Position numbers and translations under genes: made by a program | From: an uncultured Pelagibacteraceae bacterium | GTDB taxonomy: Bacteria; Pseudomonadota; Alphaproteobacteria; Pelagibacterales; Pelagibacteraceae | Length of the DNA: 45,239 nt | Direction of reading: 5' to 3' | Assembly: GCA_902619925.1 (NCBI GenBank) | Contig: CACNFY010000009.1 | Location: 1 to 45,239, forward strand | Notes under the pieces: model-generated | The model's input: the letters and a program-made list of their open reading frames with translations, nothing else | The model's database searches: none | What the model was told of the DNA's origin: nothing | Shown here: one piece after another, positions 43,542 to 45,239 of the stretch | Layout of the letters: each line of letters opens with the position of its first letter | Position numbering within the stretch: the first letter of the stretch is position 1

Positions 43542-44417
43542 TTATTCCTCTTTATATATATCTTTGTTTAAAATGAAATTATTATTCTTTACTATTTTTT
43601 TATTTTCAAATTCAAGTTTTTCTTGCTTTGCTATCAAATCCTGGAAGGTCTCTTGTTCAGATAACCATTTATTATAATCCTCAGTGTTTTGAACTTCTAC
43701 TCCACCTCTCATAGCATAATGTCCTACTCCACAATACTCAGCACATAAAACCTCATACTCACCAACTTTGTTTGGTTCAAACCAGTAAAAAGTTACAATT
43801 CCTGGTACTGCATCCATTTTAGATCTAAATTGTGGAACATACCAATTGTGTAATACATCGACTGATCTCAATAAAATTTTCACAGGCTTATTGTTTTCTA
43901 AATTGATATAATCACTCTGAACAAGTATATCGTCTCTACCAAACGGATCATCTACATTAATTCCAAAAGGATTTTCATCATTAATATTTGTAACTTTAGT
44001 TGTTCCAAGTTTTCCATCTTCACCAGGTAATCTATATTGCCATCCCCATTGCCATGCCATGACATCAACTTCTAGAGCATTCTTTGGCACATTAACATAT
44101 TGATTCCAAATTATTAAACCAGGTGCAAGTAAAGCAGCAACACCCAATGTTGTTGCCCAAGTTAAAATTTTTTCTAATTTTTTATCCTCAGGTTTATATT
44201 CTGCCTTTCTTCCTTCTTTGTATGAATATCGAAAAACACAGTAAACCATAAACAAACAGACAGCTACGAATACTCCCCCTCCTACCCAGAATGTTAAAGT
44301 AATAGTATCGTCCATACCTTGCCAATTAGAAGCAATATCTGTCCAATACCATGGGGTAAAAATATGGAATAAAACTGAACCCAAAATTACCAAAAAGAAT
44401 ATAATACCTGCGTGCAT
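43542..44417 (-). CDS. coxB: Cytochrome c oxidase subunit II
   Basis: A 291-aa membrane-anchored cupredoxin with the CuA site complete: the first histidine in SVDVLHNWYVP, then CAEYCGVGHYAM giving Cys-x-Glu-x-Cys-x3-His-x2-Met (about 225-236). The presence of CuA shows that the enzyme takes electrons from cytochrome c, not quinol. VMAWQWGWQYRLPG is the aromatic patch for electron entry. N-terminal hydrophobic helices lie near 2-22, 38-63 and 85-108. An insertion around residues 140-170 (ENPFGINVDDPFGRDD) lengthens the cupredoxin loop. It is the first gene of the operon. Confidence 0.97.
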   Translation of the reverse strand: MHAGIIFFLVILGSVLFHIFTPWYWTDIASNWQGMDDTITLTFWVGGGVFVAVCLFMVYCVFRYSYKEGRKAEYKPEDKKLEKILTWATTLGVAALLAPGLIIWNQYVNVPKNALEVDVMAWQWGWQYRLPGEDGKLGTTKVTNINDENPFGINVDDPFGRDDILVQSDYINLENNKPVKILLRSVDVLHNWYVPQFRSKMDAVPGIVTFYWFEPNKVGEYEVLCAEYCGVGHYAMRGGVEVQNTEDYNKWLSEQETFQDLIAKQEKLEFENKKIVKNNNFILNKDIYKEE

Positions 44418-44453
44418 AAGAATTTTTATATAAGAGAAATTTAATAAAAACCT

Positions 44454-44483
44454 ATGACAAAATGTCTTTCAAATGATTATAAT
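44454..44483 (+). promoter_or_regulatory. Promoter for the small plus-strand ORF in the coxB upstream region
   Basis: ATGACA at 44454-44459 (5 of 6) and TATAAT at 44478-44483 (perfect) are separated by 18 nt and point to the ORF at 44504. The sequence around 44476-44483 (ATTATAAT) also reads TATAAT on the minus strand at 44481-44476, but I see no good -35 for coxB at the right spacing. The predicted leader for the plus-strand ORF is about 14 nt. Confidence 0.5.
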
Positions 44484-44503
44484 TACCCTATATAAAGCTA
44501 AAA

Positions 44504-44695
44504 ATGTTAGGAAAATTCGGAATACTTATCGCTATTTTAGCTCTTGTTTTATTATTTTATATTGTCATCTCATTCGGTGCGGGGGCTTTTAAAAAAGACG
44601 GAGTAAAGCCTGAAACTAAGAGATATCTTAAGTCAGTAAATATATTGCTTTTAGTAGTTGCTTTAGTTGGTTCAATACTAGTTTTATTTCTTTAA
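44504..44695 (+). CDS. Small twin-transmembrane protein (HIG1- or DUF2909-like)
   Basis: A 63-aa protein with two hydrophobic helices (about 4-28 and 44-63) joined by a short charged loop (KKDGVKPETKRYLK). The layout of a helix, a glycine/lysine loop and a helix beginning near a conserved basic patch resembles the HIG1-domain and DUF2909 small proteins that occur beside cytochrome oxidase genes in proteobacteria. The match is by eye, and I would not name it. It lies divergent from coxB and its stop is nested with the stop of the convergent second subunit III. A good promoter precedes it. Confidence 0.65.
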   Translation: MLGKFGILIAILALVLLFYIVISFGAGAFKKDGVKPETKRYLKSVNILLLVVALVGSILVLFL

Positions 44696-45239
44696 GCGAC
44701 CAGAGTCTTACACCATTCTATGAATGCATCATTGAAAACATAGATCATAAGAAAAAAAGCTAACCATACTACAAGAAGGAATGTCCAGTACATTGAAAGA
44801 GCGGATATATTTTTTTCTTCGTCTAAAATTTTTTCGCTTTTAGTTTTTAAAACTCTCGAGGCAACTTTCCCCCAAAATAAAAGTCCGCCAAGTAAATGCA
44901 GTCCGTGAAGAGCTGTAAAAATATAAAATGAGGAAAAATAATTATTTGTTTGAACATAGTTTCCACTTTTCATCAACTGAATCCAAAAAGCCACTTGTCC
45001 AAATAGAAAAAGATAACTCAGACCTCCTATAACTAATAAATTTTTTTTTACATTTGTTACTTCAGATTTTTTTAATTCATTAGTTACTTTGTTAAAGTAA
45101 AAGGAAATTATAAAAAGTATAAAAGTATTTATCCAAAGCAGATTAGGTTTTAATAAATATTTAGTATCTTGTTCAGGTGGAACACTGTAAATATAACCTG
45201 TAAAAATTAAGCTAAATAAGACTGTTGCAATACCAAAGA
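44692..45239 (-). CDS. Second cytochrome oxidase subunit III-like protein (partial, N-terminus beyond window)
   Basis: The reading frame stays open to the window edge and shows about 182 residues of the C-terminal part, beginning ..FGIATVLFSLIFTGYIYS. Helices include LLWINTFILFIISFYFN, LFLFGQVAFWIQLM, FYIFTALHGLHLLGGLLFW and SMYWTFLLVVWLAFFLMIYVF. The ALHGLHLLGG and YWTFLLVVWL blocks correspond to subunit III motifs (TGFHGTHV, YWHFVDLVW) but are clearly diverged from the coxC copy in this window. GTG at 44994 is inside the frame and not the true start. Confidence 0.85.
   Translation of the reverse strand, partial: FGIATVLFSLIFTGYIYSVPPEQDTKYLLKPNLLWINTFILFIISFYFNKVTNELKKSEVTNVKKNLLVIGGLSYLFLFGQVAFWIQLMKSGNYVQTNNYFSSFYIFTALHGLHLLGGLLFWGKVASRVLKTKSEKILDEEKNISALSMYWTFLLVVWLAFFLMIYVFNDAFIEWCKTLVA

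Noticed and set aside
1..45239. Search for mobile elements, CRISPR arrays, prophage, restriction or defence genes
   Set aside because: No direct repeats with regular spacing, transposase, integrase or toxin-antitoxin proteins are seen. The ccrM methylase is a solitary housekeeping type and has no restriction partner.

Overview
The window looks like a piece of a streamlined alphaproteobacterial chromosome of the SAR11 (Pelagibacterales) type. The evidence is very AT-rich DNA, lysine/asparagine/isoleucine-rich proteins, almost no non-coding sequence (the largest gap between genes is 87 nt), many stop/start overlaps, alphaproteobacterial gene orders, and a crtI-crtB-crtY-blh retinal cassette. 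I see no mobile element, CRISPR array, prophage or rRNA. There is one tRNA (Gln, TTG). The assignment rests on gene content and composition, not on a database search.

Layout, left to right. (1) 1-2590: the tail of folB, then uvrC and pgsA, all overlapping. (2) 2587-6152: ilvE faces a MarR-OmpR-EnvZ type regulatory block (PetP/PetR-like) across a 59-nt region with two interleaved promoters; a UbiK-like gene follows on the minus strand. (3) 6181-12112: lgt, a MidA-like methyltransferase, pgeF, prs, rplY, pth and ychF, co-directional. (4) 12089-14667: petABC for the cytochrome bc1 complex, minus strand. (5) 14725-16511: trmL, hemF, greA. (6) 16508-20413, minus strand: a CCA-adding type enzyme, tRNA-Gln, ispE and a secreted TPR protein. 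(7) 20424-22840: a family-4-like uracil-DNA glycosylase, rnhB and the GANTC methyltransferase ccrM, whose upstream region contains two GANTC sites inside a good promoter match. (8) 22837-24958, minus strand: an FAD monooxygenase and mutY. (9) 24959-30762: a tight run of DUF721/DciA-like, DsbA-like, an unusually short smc, and the F0 ATP synthase genes atpI-atpB-atpE-atpF'-atpF. (10) 30808-37553: crtI-crtB-crtY-blh, an unlisted 57-aa membrane ORF, ispH, thrB and rnhA. (11) 37584-45239, mostly minus strand: a peroxiredoxin, thrC, and the cytochrome c oxidase cluster ctaB, an 87-aa membrane ORF, subunit IV, III, I and II, a small plus-strand membrane ORF, and a partial second subunit-III-like gene.

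How it fits together: much of the window is energy conversion. It holds the bc1 complex, an aa3-type cytochrome c oxidase with its heme O synthase, the F0 part of ATP synthase, coproporphyrinogen oxidase for heme, and carotenoid-to-retinal genes that imply a rhodopsin elsewhere. MEP-pathway genes (ispE, ispH) supply isoprenoid precursors. Repair and replication functions (uvrC, UDG, mutY, rnhA, rnhB, smc, ccrM) make up the second theme.

Points most worth a second look: an SMC protein with no recognisable hinge; a family-4-like UDG with a single cysteine, so no Fe-S cluster; GANTC sites placed in the ccrM promoter core; an uncharacterised 87-aa membrane protein with a perfect Shine-Dalgarno inside the oxidase operon; small membrane ORFs next to blh and next to coxB; and mutY/dciA start codons that abut with no intergenic base.
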